Assembly: GCA_016929395.1 (NCBI GenBank) | Contig: JAFGIX010000007.1 | Location: 1 to 54,769, forward strand | Source: Candidatus Zymogenus saltonus | GTDB taxonomy: Bacteria; Desulfobacterota; Zymogenia; Zymogenales; Zymogenaceae | Reading direction: 5' to 3' | Length of the DNA: 54,769 bases | In this document: positions 17,501 through 24,690 of the stretch, piece by piece | How positions within the stretch are numbered: position 1 is the stretch's first letter | Layout of the letters: each line of letters begins with the position of its first letter | Program-made: the position numbers and the translations under genes | The notes under the pieces: model-generated | The model's database searches: none | Told to the model about the DNA's origin: nothing | What the model saw: only the letters and a program-made list of their open reading frames with translations

Positions 17501-18657
17501 CTATATGGTTCTTCATCCTTGCGATGGACAACAACGGAAATTTCGACAGGGGACCGGAGATCGGCTCCGGCTTCTTCAACTACTATCAGCAGGAAGGGGA
17601 CGTATGTAACAACGTTCCAAATCCGCCCACTAATCTGGTTGGGACGATTAGCGCCGGTCTTGACTCCATAGATCTTTCCTGGGATGCGCCGACCGAAAAC
17701 ACCGACGGATCGGCAATCGGTGTCGATCTCAAGGGATACAACGTATTCAGAAGCGTAAGCGGCGGCGAGTGGGAACAGATAAACAGCGATGCAGTCGTAG
17801 ACCTGTACTACACCGATGCGGGTATTACGGATCTCGCCGCGGAAGAGTATTCCTACTACGTAACCGCTCTCGACTTCTGTGAGCCGACTCCAAACTCCAG
17901 CGAGGCCTCAAGCATCTATTCCGAGTGTGAAGGCGCCGCCGTTTGCTCCATCTATGTAAACGTTACCGAGATTAACGCGGGCGATGCTTTTCGGCCGAAC
18001 GTAAAGGTATGTGAGAAGGCGCTGGGCGGCATCAACGACATGGGAGCCGGGGAGATAATCTACATACAGGTATGCTCCACGGCGGGGGACGCGGACCCGA
18101 TCAAGATGAAGGAAGACGGAAACACGGGTGTTTTCTACATCGATGAGAGCTCCTACGGAGGGAGGGATTACATCAAGGTCTACCGCATAAGCGACTACCC
18201 CAGCTCTCCAACTAACCTCGATCTGTACGTGAACAACAGCGATACAATAACGGTTGGAGGAGCAAGCGACATATCTTATAGCAGCAGCAGCTGTGATGAC
18301 GCCCTCTTCGACTGCTCTGTTGCGATCACCGTTGTTCCGGATCCTTGTGATGATGTGCCGAACGCGCCTACGGGGCTCTCTATGTCAACCCTCGGTCAAA
18401 ATAGTGTGACATTGGTCTGGACCGCCCCGACGAAGAATACGGACGGAAGCACCCTGACCGACCTTGTAGGCTACAGAATATACAGAAACTACGACAGCCA
18501 CGGATTCGTGTTGCATGCGATTGTGGGGAACGTTACCACCTGGTCGGAGACGGTCAGCGGAAAGCTGAAAGATCACACCTACGAATACTACATCAAGGCG
18601 ATAGACAGCTGTGATCCGGCAAACGAGGGCGCAGGATCAAACCACGTGAGCAACTAA
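14506..18657 (+). CDS. Giant PilW-type minor pilin with fibronectin-III-like domains
   Basis: A 1,383-residue protein. The start is ATG 14506 (AGGGG six bases upstream; a TTG two codons earlier is also open). Residues 8-30 are a prepilin signal and helix, 'KG|FTLVEIMVALLIAAI', with Glu at +5. Up to about 210 it resembles PilW/GspJ ('EKMALEFMTREIQLIGYDA'). The rest is a modular beta-rich extension. FN3-like domains with the 'L-W--------GY-IYRS' pattern lie at about 217-310, 335-435, 620-715, 1040-1140 and 1285-1383, with a more divergent one at 490-600 and other beta domains at about 748-870, 925-1025 and 1146-1265. About 18 cysteines lie in the extension, suggesting disulfides outside the cell. 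PilW proteins are usually a few hundred residues. I infer a pilus-tip adhesin. Confidence 0.9.
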   Translation: MKKLKERKGFTLVEIMVALLIAAILIAAIYEVFLSDYKAFISHNLILDTHQEEKMALEFMTREIQLIGYDAQTSPITADIITAKEDMIQFEEYNTLNLTRAKILYEYKPADDKVIRRMNLYDASASSWIPGTDETIIENVSTFRITYYSGDNVKIDFDPSSGEITAADLPNVRRMDLKLKVKTAKKDPIRRKFLTRDLSTSIYIRNLGIDVNLLDTNPPDPPTNVKVSDPHRCGELALTWDKNTEGDLAGYIIYFHVESRTVSPYTQKVIINSPDAESYTLTGLDIAPSNDPDSIMYYVAMSAFDRSMNISEYSTEVSGDGDVDENDTIPNPNKPTPPENFIGEDSGEGGVKLTWSPSTDKDIVGYRIYRSSTPITTFPLSAGYNPDDLIGLVLVADEGSTPTILDSAKSEFTDTGLVGCRKYYYAITAVNCDLTLISNDAGDDDTKRYTSSDYRLTSGDGLSGPETDTPTGSDTTPGDTIPIDHDPYPVPELTSKAGWKRVFLSLTNPNRSDDPDFKETKVYFSTTGYPTIDGDGNVSGGTLIPDGGGVFAQEGSVPPIIFDSEVDETPLIPELEVNGTYYFLAVSFDLCGNPSDATDVAITLSELCGDDPDYAGAPPVPNGLTSEGCYSYARLSWNHQGITIVDLAGYHVYRSVGNTFNLSSSTELTGGAPQWFNYYMDASVVEGGTYSYGIRATDCYYENILPSDPDYATAKANNISAPAVLEGIKPGRVKTDSEVTYALTGDITLTTPTFYHNSVTYYIENTSAGPIELTELEMEWTNGYSYLSEVYIGSDDAASNTPLELIWSGKKTSTANMSFSKVLYDYGSTASGSIAIPVTLVFTDANGDVDKTINMREDALVFSFTYINKSMPTVKSCSYDGFKNIPLGPTIENVTQNKPGVATPAWVVPGDEGLNPSGELVEPGGVSLSVSANVYDNSLAGIKSVDLYYFVDSLNIYDETTGPPPFVFGDATYTKVAMVNVAGSLYRTSTNIPNNDDCTIWFFILAMDNNGNFDRGPEIGSGFFNYYQQEGDVCNNVPNPPTNLVGTISAGLDSIDLSWDAPTENTDGSAIGVDLKGYNVFRSVSGGEWEQINSDAVVDLYYTDAGITDLAAEEYSYYVTALDFCEPTPNSSEASSIYSECEGAAVCSIYVNVTEINAGDAFRPNVKVCEKALGGINDMGAGEIIYIQVCSTAGDADPIKMKEDGNTGVFYIDESSYGGRDYIKVYRISDYPSSPTNLDLYVNNSDTITVGGASDISYSSSSCDDALFDCSVAITVVPDPCDDVPNAPTGLSMSTLGQNSVTLVWTAPTKNTDGSTLTDLVGYRIYRNYDSHGFVLHAIVGNVTTWSETVSGKLKDHTYEYYIKAIDSCDPANEGAGSNHVSN

Positions 18658-18683
18658 AAGATTCGAGGTATAGGGTGATTACA

Positions 18684-20021
18684 ATGAAGAGGCTATTGAA
18701 TAAAATAAAAGGCGACGAGTCGGGCCTGACGCTGATAGTCGTGATGATGTTTCTCTTCCTCCTGACTATACTCGGGATGACCATGTACTTTATGTCGTCT
18801 ACTGACCTTAACATCAGCAGGAACGTGTTCAGGGGGGCAAGGTCTTTTTACGCCGCCGAGGCGGGGGTAAGCGAGGCGATAGCAAGGCTAAACCTCTCCG
18901 CATCGGACCCCAAATACGACGCCGCGATGTACGATTCCGCCCCCTTTGACATAAACTGGTCATACGATCTTTCGACAGCACCGCAGTTTAAGGGGAAGCT
19001 CGATAACGGCGATTCATATGAGGTTAACATCAAGCACAAAACGATCGATGACGACGATGACCCCACAACGCCCGACGTTGTGGTGACATACGACAAAGGA
19101 TACTTCCCGTCCATCACCTATCCCGCGGCGGGGGAGGGATATGCCGTGGAGGTTATAACGTCAAAGGGCCGCTCCTCGGACGGAGAGACGGTGGTGGTCC
19201 TCGAGATATCCAAGATACCCATGGACATCAAGGTGGAAGGGGCGATAACCGCAAACTCTGAAGTTAATGTGATAGGAAACTTCTGTGCGGACGGACGCGA
19301 CCACGATATGGAGGGAAACCTGGGGGGGGCCGGGAACGATACGGCTGGGGTAAGAACCACGTCAGGAAACAGTATCACATTGCAAGGATCGGCCGATGTC
19401 TATGGAACTCCTCCAACCGACAACACCCTCGATCCGAACACATACCCCAACTCCCCCGAGGAGGTGTTGGGCCTCACGGGAGCGAGCGCTTCCGACTATC
19501 TCGATCCGGCAAACTGTGACTACTACGGCCCCTATGACGGCTCGATCGGGATGAACAACGGCGATCCCCTTACGGGAATTACCTATATAACGGGCGACTA
19601 CCCCGGCCCGAAGGAGAACGGCAGCGGGATATTAATTATCCACAATCCGAACTTCAACCCCTGCAAGTACGAGGCGTCAACGTCCGTGGACAACACACAC
19701 CCCTGCTGGGACACGGCCTGGGAGAATCCGGCCGACCCTCACTATTATCTCGGCGCCAATCCTTACCATTCAGACTCAACGGTACAGCCGGCGAAATTGG
19801 GCAATTACACCTCGAACGCGACTTTCAAGGGGCTCATCATTGCTGATCTGGTTGACAAAATAGCTGGGACTCCCGTTATCATCGGCGCAATGGTCTCGTT
19901 GTCATCGATCGACATTCAAAAGTACGGCACCGGAAATGCGGATGTACTGTACAGCTCCGAGGCCCTTAACAACTTCGCCTCAATGGGATTTTCCAAGAAA
20001 ATAAGCTGGCATAAGGAGTAG
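18684..20021 (+). CDS. PilX-type minor pilin with large C-terminal domain
   Basis: About 445 residues from ATG 18684 (a GTG at 18675 is also possible). The N-terminus matches PilX_N: 'ESG|LTLIVVMMFLFLLTILGMTMYFMSS' followed by 'ARSFYAAEAGVSEAIARLN'. As usual for this class, and as in GspK, the +5 Glu is absent. The long C-terminal domain (about 165-445) starts with 'IKVEGAITANSEVNVIGNF', a beta-helix-like pattern seen in PilX-related proteins of deltaproteobacteria. It contains a pair of cysteines near 'NPCKYEA...HPCWD'. It is last in the pilin operon. PilX/GspK proteins sit at the very tip and start assembly. Confidence 0.85.
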   Translation: MKRLLNKIKGDESGLTLIVVMMFLFLLTILGMTMYFMSSTDLNISRNVFRGARSFYAAEAGVSEAIARLNLSASDPKYDAAMYDSAPFDINWSYDLSTAPQFKGKLDNGDSYEVNIKHKTIDDDDDPTTPDVVVTYDKGYFPSITYPAAGEGYAVEVITSKGRSSDGETVVVLEISKIPMDIKVEGAITANSEVNVIGNFCADGRDHDMEGNLGGAGNDTAGVRTTSGNSITLQGSADVYGTPPTDNTLDPNTYPNSPEEVLGLTGASASDYLDPANCDYYGPYDGSIGMNNGDPLTGITYITGDYPGPKENGSGILIIHNPNFNPCKYEASTSVDNTHPCWDTAWENPADPHYYLGANPYHSDSTVQPAKLGNYTSNATFKGLIIADLVDKIAGTPVIIGAMVSLSSIDIQKYGTGNADVLYSSEALNNFASMGFSKKISWHKE

Positions 20022-20070
20022 AGGGGAATTGATACTGATTTTTACTAAGCCTAAAACAGTGTTTCATATA

Positions 20071-20099
20071 TTGGACCTAATTTTATTAATCTTGATATA
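20071..20099 (+). promoter_or_regulatory. Sigma-70-type promoter
   Basis: TTGGAC (20071-20076), 17-base spacer, GATATA (20094-20099), just upstream of the REC-only protein gene. It suggests that this gene is expressed independently of the sigma-54 pilin operon. Confidence 0.5.
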
Positions 20100-20112
20100 A
20101 AGGGGTGGGAAA

Positions 20113-20526
20113 ATGAAGATATTAGTTGTAGACCACGATACCGCCTTTAGAGAGTATCTCGAGGAAATCCTCTCCTTGTTGGGTCATCGCACGGTTTGCG
20201 TCTCCGATGGCTACGATGCAATAGATTATGTAATGGAGCACAACGTCGACCTCGCATACATCGATATAAATATCCCCGGAATGGACGGCTTTCAGACGTT
20301 CAGGAAGATCAGGGAGATAGATCTCAACGTATCAAGCGTTATGATATTCAAGAATATCGATAAGGAGAAGGTGGGTAAAAGGGATCAAGAAGGCGTGGTC
20401 TTCTTCTTGGAAAAGCCGTTTACGGTATATGAAATTGAGCTGATCGACAACAGCTTCAAGGATGTTTTGCCGATCCAAGAAGATGACATGATAATCGAGG
20501 CGCTATCTCTGGTTGAGAACTTCTGA
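20113..20526 (+). CDS. Stand-alone receiver-domain protein
   Basis: A 137-residue single-domain response regulator with no output domain. The acidic residues Asp7 and Asp9, phospho-acceptor Asp51 ('IDINIPGMDG') and the conserved Lys ('EKPF') are present. The Thr/Ser that normally follows beta-4 is replaced in 'VMIFKN', so the phosphorylation-coupled switch may differ from the standard one. AAGGGGTGGG precedes the ATG. It follows the pilin operon by 90 bases and has its own promoter and terminator. It may accept phosphate from the large kinase or another partner, or act through protein contact like CheY/PilG-type proteins. Confidence 0.88.
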   Translation: MKILVVDHDTAFREYLEEILSLLGHRTVCVSDGYDAIDYVMEHNVDLAYIDINIPGMDGFQTFRKIREIDLNVSSVMIFKNIDKEKVGKRDQEGVVFFLEKPFTVYEIELIDNSFKDVLPIQEDDMIIEALSLVENF

Positions 20527-20588
20527 GTTAGGATGTAAACAATAAAATGGGCGGATAAAACAAACCAACATTTTTTGTAAATCTCTAT

Positions 20589-20626
20589 TGTGGACGATCT
20601 CATCTAAGACCGTCCACATTTTTTTT
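20589..20626 (+). terminator. Intrinsic terminator
   Basis: Perfect 8-bp arms TGTGGACG (20589-20596) and CGTCCACA (20611-20618), extendable inside by TCT/AGA after one mismatch, followed by eight Ts. It ends the receiver-domain gene. Confidence 0.88.
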
Positions 20627-20632
20627 GGGTTA

Positions 20633-20799
20633 TTGATCGATCCAATCTTGGAAGAACTCTCTGAAAGACGAGCGGCAGCGGTTTTTCAGCCGTTTGCATT
20701 GCAGTTGCTGATACAGGCTTTGCGGAATCGAACTCCGTCCTGCCAAATTTCTTGATCGGTCCAATCCGTGGGAGACTATCTAAAAGTCGATCGGCAGCG
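20633..20799. repeat. Imperfect 48-bp direct repeat at the 3' end of the barrel gene
   Basis: Copy A (20633-20680) and copy B (20752-20799) share roughly four fifths of their bases, including TTGATCG, TCCAATC and CGGCAGCG. Copy B contains the last codons and stop of the outer-membrane protein gene; copy A lies 119 bases beyond, outside the gene. It looks like a partial duplication of the gene end that has decayed. Confidence 0.6.
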
Positions 20800-22291
20800 C
20801 AACTCCGAAGTTCGCCGTCCAATCCGGGTCGTTATTAGCAAATCCTGTTCCTCCCGATGCCGAGACGATTATCTTTTTGTAGAGCATAAACCTGAATCCG
20901 CCCTCGAGGAGGTAGCTGCAAAGTCGATCCGTGTGAAAAGTTTTTCCGTAAAAATTGCCGTAGAGGGAAAGCCAGTCCGTAAGGGCGTACTCGGCCCCGG
21001 CGCCAAAGATCAAGAAGTCTCTTTGGGAGCTCGTCTCTTCGGGATTTCCCTCTATGGAGAAGCCGAGATTCAGATGAACCAAAAACCTGTCCAAGGAGGC
21101 GGACGTCAGAAAGAGCAGTGTGTAGTCCATCTCCTTTTTCCCCAGGCCTTCACTGTCGTTAGTCGAGGGCATCTTGATCTCGTTCAGAACCCCGAATTGG
21201 AACTTGCCCAGGCGCCAGGGGGATATCTTGAAGCCGACCCGGACGTCGCTAAGTCCGTCCGTTCGTCCGTATATGGGGGAGTCTTCAAGGAAGGAGTAGG
21301 GGATTTCCACTTGTACGTCGACTCCCTCGGCTATCCCGTAGCGAAGGTCGAGGCTCGGGGTATAGAGGTTGTAGCGTTTGAAGCCCATAGCCGAGAATTC
21401 GGCCTCAAAATAAAGGCTTCCATGCCCGATCGTGGCGGCTTCCTCTAAATCCAGGGGGAATGGATAGAGGATGACAATCGTGGGATTGCCGCCCGAAGCG
21501 GGTGAGGTGTCCGGGATCAAGCCGTCAAGGCTCCACTCTCTGGAGAAGTGGAGTCCCACAGACCAATCCGGGGTTTCAGAAGTCAAACCGGCGGAGGCGG
21601 TCAGCCCCCACTCCCAGCCGTTGGCTATGGGTGCGACGAAGCCTAAGGTGGCCTTGCACCACTCAAAGTCGTCCCTGCCGCCCGTCGCTCCCGATACGTC
21701 GCCTACAATTGAAAAATGGTCGGAGATCATATATTCAAAGCCGACGCCATAACCGAACAGATAGTGATATTTACGCATCTCGGTAGTATCGCCGATTATG
21801 TGAAGCCCAGCGTTAAAATTCAGAATGAGGCTTTTTAAAGCCAAGGTATAAAGCCCTACGAGGTGAAAATCCTGCACATCCGTTCCCAGGCCGTCTTTAT
21901 CGTTTGCGTTAGGAAGCTTCGTTGAGATCAGAAAGCCGAGGGTGCCCCAATCACCGCTGAAGGGCGAGGCCTTGAGCCCAACGGTGAGGTCGCCGGGGCC
22001 GATCGCGTCGTTAAAATCTGGGCCCTCGCGATAAGTAAGACCCCTATATTTCAAGAACAGGTCGGCGTTTTCCGCGACCCCTAATATCAGATTCAACGAG
22101 GAAAAATGGTAAAGCCTGGTGTTGTCATTCAGATAATCCAAACTACTACTATTGTTTAGTCTCAGGTGCCCCTTTCCGATGGTCTCGGCCCTCTCTGTGG
22201 GGAGAGGATTCATGTCCGCGGCGTAGGCTGTGGATAAAATAACTATCAGCAGAGCCGAAAGGATTACAGTAAATAGCTTCTTCTGAATCAT
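20780..22291 (-). CDS. Outer-membrane beta-barrel protein with two homologous halves
   Basis: A 503-residue exported protein with a signal peptide cut after 'STAYA' (about residue 24). The mature part alternates short polar/hydrophobic strands and ends in Phe ('LPIDF'), the C-terminal signal of barrel proteins inserted by BAM. The two halves are alike. Each begins with 'TIG(K/H)G(H/S)L', has an 'A(E)N/GVD' strand, a 'GDLTVGLKASP' / 'SDVRVGFKISP' strand, 'LPNANDKDGLG' / 'MPSTNDSEGLG', and closes with 'PDW(S/T)'. So it is an internal duplication of a barrel unit of about 235 residues. Function unknown; channel-forming or structural roles are both possible. A 26-bp palindrome lies about 40 bases upstream of the start. 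Confidence 0.85.
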   Translation of the reverse strand: MIQKKLFTVILSALLIVILSTAYAADMNPLPTERAETIGKGHLRLNNSSSLDYLNDNTRLYHFSSLNLILGVAENADLFLKYRGLTYREGPDFNDAIGPGDLTVGLKASPFSGDWGTLGFLISTKLPNANDKDGLGTDVQDFHLVGLYTLALKSLILNFNAGLHIIGDTTEMRKYHYLFGYGVGFEYMISDHFSIVGDVSGATGGRDDFEWCKATLGFVAPIANGWEWGLTASAGLTSETPDWSVGLHFSREWSLDGLIPDTSPASGGNPTIVILYPFPLDLEEAATIGHGSLYFEAEFSAMGFKRYNLYTPSLDLRYGIAEGVDVQVEIPYSFLEDSPIYGRTDGLSDVRVGFKISPWRLGKFQFGVLNEIKMPSTNDSEGLGKKEMDYTLLFLTSASLDRFLVHLNLGFSIEGNPEETSSQRDFLIFGAGAEYALTDWLSLYGNFYGKTFHTDRLCSYLLEGGFRFMLYKKIIVSASGGTGFANNDPDWTANFGVALPIDF

Positions 22292-22746
22292 TTTATCTGT
22301 CCTATATAAAATTTTAATAAGAATTAGATAAAATTTATCTTAAATAAGATAAATTTGTAATATTGATACAAAATAGTAGTCAAAATTAGAGGTTGTGTCA
22401 AGGAAATTATTTGAATTCTTTAATGACTTATGATAGCAATCCTGATTTGGGAGTATCGAGGGGACGGAAATGATATTGACAGACAACACTCTTGGGGGGG
22501 AGACCGCCTGCGATTCGTATAGGCGTCCACGGCAAAGCAAATGGTCGTTAAATCAAGTCGAAGAAACTCGTTTCAATTCGTATCGGAATATGGAAATATG
22601 CAGTTGCAGTATGAAAGATATGAGCGAAAGGCCTTCTCAACAAAACTCCACTGTCCTCAATGCCCGATCCGTCCATCCCTCCCTTGACGATGAGAGTTCT
22701 GCCCGGGCTTCAGGCCGCGGGACTCGTCTCCGTTAAGGAGGAAATC
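22292..22746. other. Intergenic region
   Basis: Between two minus-strand genes. The right-hand part of the plus strand is open for about 90 codons from 22470, but its translation is rich in Ser/Arg with no recognisable feature, so I do not call a gene. The palindromes at 22326-22356 are the only clear signals. Confidence 0.4.
22331..22356. promoter_or_regulatory. 26-bp palindromic operator candidate
   Basis: Perfect 12-bp arms (left arm AAATTTATCTTA) around two bases, 40 bases upstream of the outer-membrane protein start. An overlapping 15-bp palindrome AGATAAAATTTATCT lies at 22326-22340, so the GATAA half-site is repeated in alternating directions. This recalls Fur-type boxes, but the match is not to the letter and the regulator is unknown. 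Confidence 0.5.
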
Positions 22747-24537
22747 CTATTCGATGTCTCTTCTTACCATCTCCCTGTTGTACGCGTCAATCACATCCTT
22801 TCTCTTGATCATAGCCACAACCCGGCTTGAATCCCTGCTCTCCATTACCGGTATCTCGTCGATGTTGAGCTTGGAGAATTTCTTGATTACTTCGCTCAGG
22901 TTTTCGTCGGGAAACGTAGTTATGACGTCCGTTGCGGCTATGTCTTTTGCAATGATAAGGTGTTTCAGGTGTTCTTCCTCCTTCATAAACTTCCTGATGT
23001 CGTTCAGGGAGAAAACACCGGTCATCTCCCCGGTTTCGTTTATCACCGGGAAGTAGAAATCGCGGCTTCCGGAGACGAGATCGATTATTGAAGAGCATGA
23101 CATGCTTTCAGGAATCTTTTTAAAGTCTGTGTGCATGACTCCCTTTACATTAAGGGATTTCAAGACGTTCTGCTCGCGGCCCTCTAAAATGTTTACGCCC
23201 CTTCTTACCAGCTTCATGGTGTAGATCGAGTCTTTCTGGATGGCCCTTGCCACCATTGTGCTGGTGACGCAGGCGGTCATCAACGGGAGGATGATCTCGT
23301 AGTTTCCGGTCATCTCGAATATTATCATCATGGCGGTCAAGGGGCCGTGGGTGGTCCCTGCAACGAGCGCCCCCATCCCCACGACCGCGTAGGCCCCCAC
23401 GTCTCCCGTTGTGCCGGGCATGAGGATGTTGAAGAGGTTTCCCAGGGCGGCCCCCACGGTGGCGCCGATAAAAAGGGACGGAGCGAATATCCCCCCAGAT
23501 CCCCCGGTGGCCAGCGTTGTCGATGTGGCGAATATCTTTACAAATATGAGGATAATCAGAAATATCCATATAGTGTTTTGTTTAAAATTAAGGAGATTTA
23601 TCCCCTCCATATCATTTACCAACAGCTTGTCGATTGTCTCGTAACCCACGCCGAAGATATGGGGGAAGCCGATGATGGCAAGAGTGCCGATAACCAACCC
23701 TCCGACGGCCGGCTTAAAATATTCCGGGATATTGATCCCGTCTACGAAGTCCTCTGTCTTATAAAGGAAGTTCGTAAAAAGGATGGCCACAAGCGCCGCG
23801 CAAAGACCCAGGACGGCGTAGTTTCCAAGCTCCTTAAAGCTTGCCAGTTCGTACGCGGGGACGATAAGGGACGGGGCGTTACCCAAAAGCCATCGGGAGA
23901 TCGCGGTGGCGATAACGGAGCTCACGACGATCGGGGAGAAATGCTCGAGGGTTATCTCGCCCACGATTATCTCCAGAGAGAAGATGACTCCGGCGATCGG
24001 CGCGTTGAAGGTGGCGGCGATTCCCGAAGCGGCGCCGCAGGCCACAAACGTCCGCATCCTCTGGGTGGAAGTCCTGAAGAGCTGGCCCATGTTGCTGCCC
24101 ATCGAGGCGCCGATCATTACAATGGGGCCCTCCCGGCCAACGGAGCCCCCGGAGGCGATGGTGACCGCCGACGCCAGGGTCTTGAAGAGAAAGGTAAATG
24201 GGGGAAGTCTCCCCCCCTTGGTCACCACGGCGTCCATGACCTCGGGGACGCCGTGTCCCTTGAGGACCTTGTATTTATAGATCAAGGGGCCAAGGGCCAG
24301 CCCCGCCCCAGCCGGGACCAGGAGCTTCCAGTACCAGGGGGTTTCTATTATCCTGTACAGATAGTTCGTGAAATCGCCGTAGAAGACTTCCTGTAACAAT
24401 AGGATCAGGTACCTGAAGCCTGCGGCCCCGAAGCCGCCCATGATGCCGATTATGATGGCTAACGTGAAAACAAAGGCATTCTGCGTCTGCTCGAAACGCT
24501 CCGATAAATGGAAGATCTTCTTTTTAAGCTCGATCAC
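22747..24537 (-). CDS. ClC-family chloride channel/antiporter with CBS domains
   Basis: A 596-residue membrane protein. The ClC core (about 1-430) shows the selectivity motifs GHGVP near 94, GREGP near 132 (with the gating Glu) and GGIFAP near 347, spread over about ten hydrophobic segments. The C-terminus (about 455-590) contains two CBS repeats, ending in 'VVAMIKRKDVIDAYNRE', which usually bind adenine nucleotides and tune transport. It moves chloride or similar anions across the inner membrane, often in exchange for protons. Translation starts at GTG/ATG-type context near 24537. The neighbours do not suggest a special role; ion homeostasis or acid tolerance are plausible. Confidence 0.93.
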   Translation of the reverse strand: MIELKKKIFHLSERFEQTQNAFVFTLAIIIGIMGGFGAAGFRYLILLLQEVFYGDFTNYLYRIIETPWYWKLLVPAGAGLALGPLIYKYKVLKGHGVPEVMDAVVTKGGRLPPFTFLFKTLASAVTIASGGSVGREGPIVMIGASMGSNMGQLFRTSTQRMRTFVACGAASGIAATFNAPIAGVIFSLEIIVGEITLEHFSPIVVSSVIATAISRWLLGNAPSLIVPAYELASFKELGNYAVLGLCAALVAILFTNFLYKTEDFVDGINIPEYFKPAVGGLVIGTLAIIGFPHIFGVGYETIDKLLVNDMEGINLLNFKQNTIWIFLIILIFVKIFATSTTLATGGSGGIFAPSLFIGATVGAALGNLFNILMPGTTGDVGAYAVVGMGALVAGTTHGPLTAMMIIFEMTGNYEIILPLMTACVTSTMVARAIQKDSIYTMKLVRRGVNILEGREQNVLKSLNVKGVMHTDFKKIPESMSCSSIIDLVSGSRDFYFPVINETGEMTGVFSLNDIRKFMKEEEHLKHLIIAKDIAATDVITTFPDENLSEVIKKFSKLNIDEIPVMESRDSSRVVAMIKRKDVIDAYNREMVRRDIE

Positions 24538-24690
24538 CGTTCCCGATTCCTAATCTGGAAAAATCGCATAAATTACCTTTATAACATAGTGATTTTGTAA
24601 TGGAAAGTGTTTTGTCAAATATTTTATCAATTTTATTGCCTATTTCTCTCTCTGATTATAAAATGGGGAAAAACATTATCGGAGCAATAA

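Noticed and set aside
20768-21448. 226-codon plus-strand open frame inside the barrel gene
   Set aside because: Antisense shadow of a gene with strong barrel features; no ribosome-binding site and no recognisable domain.
22470-22736. 88-codon open frame after a GAGGGGACGGA sequence
   Set aside because: Possible ribosome-binding site, but composition is unlike the neighbouring genes and no family or signal is visible.
23347-24396. 349-codon plus-strand open frame antisense to the ClC gene
   Set aside because: The minus strand carries all ClC motifs; the charged, Gly/Arg/Asp-rich translation is typical of a shadow.
24601-24616. Sigma-54-like TGGAAAGTGTTTTGTC before the TatT-like gene
   Set aside because: Spacing is right but the invariant GC of the -12 box is GT and the -24 box lacks its C.
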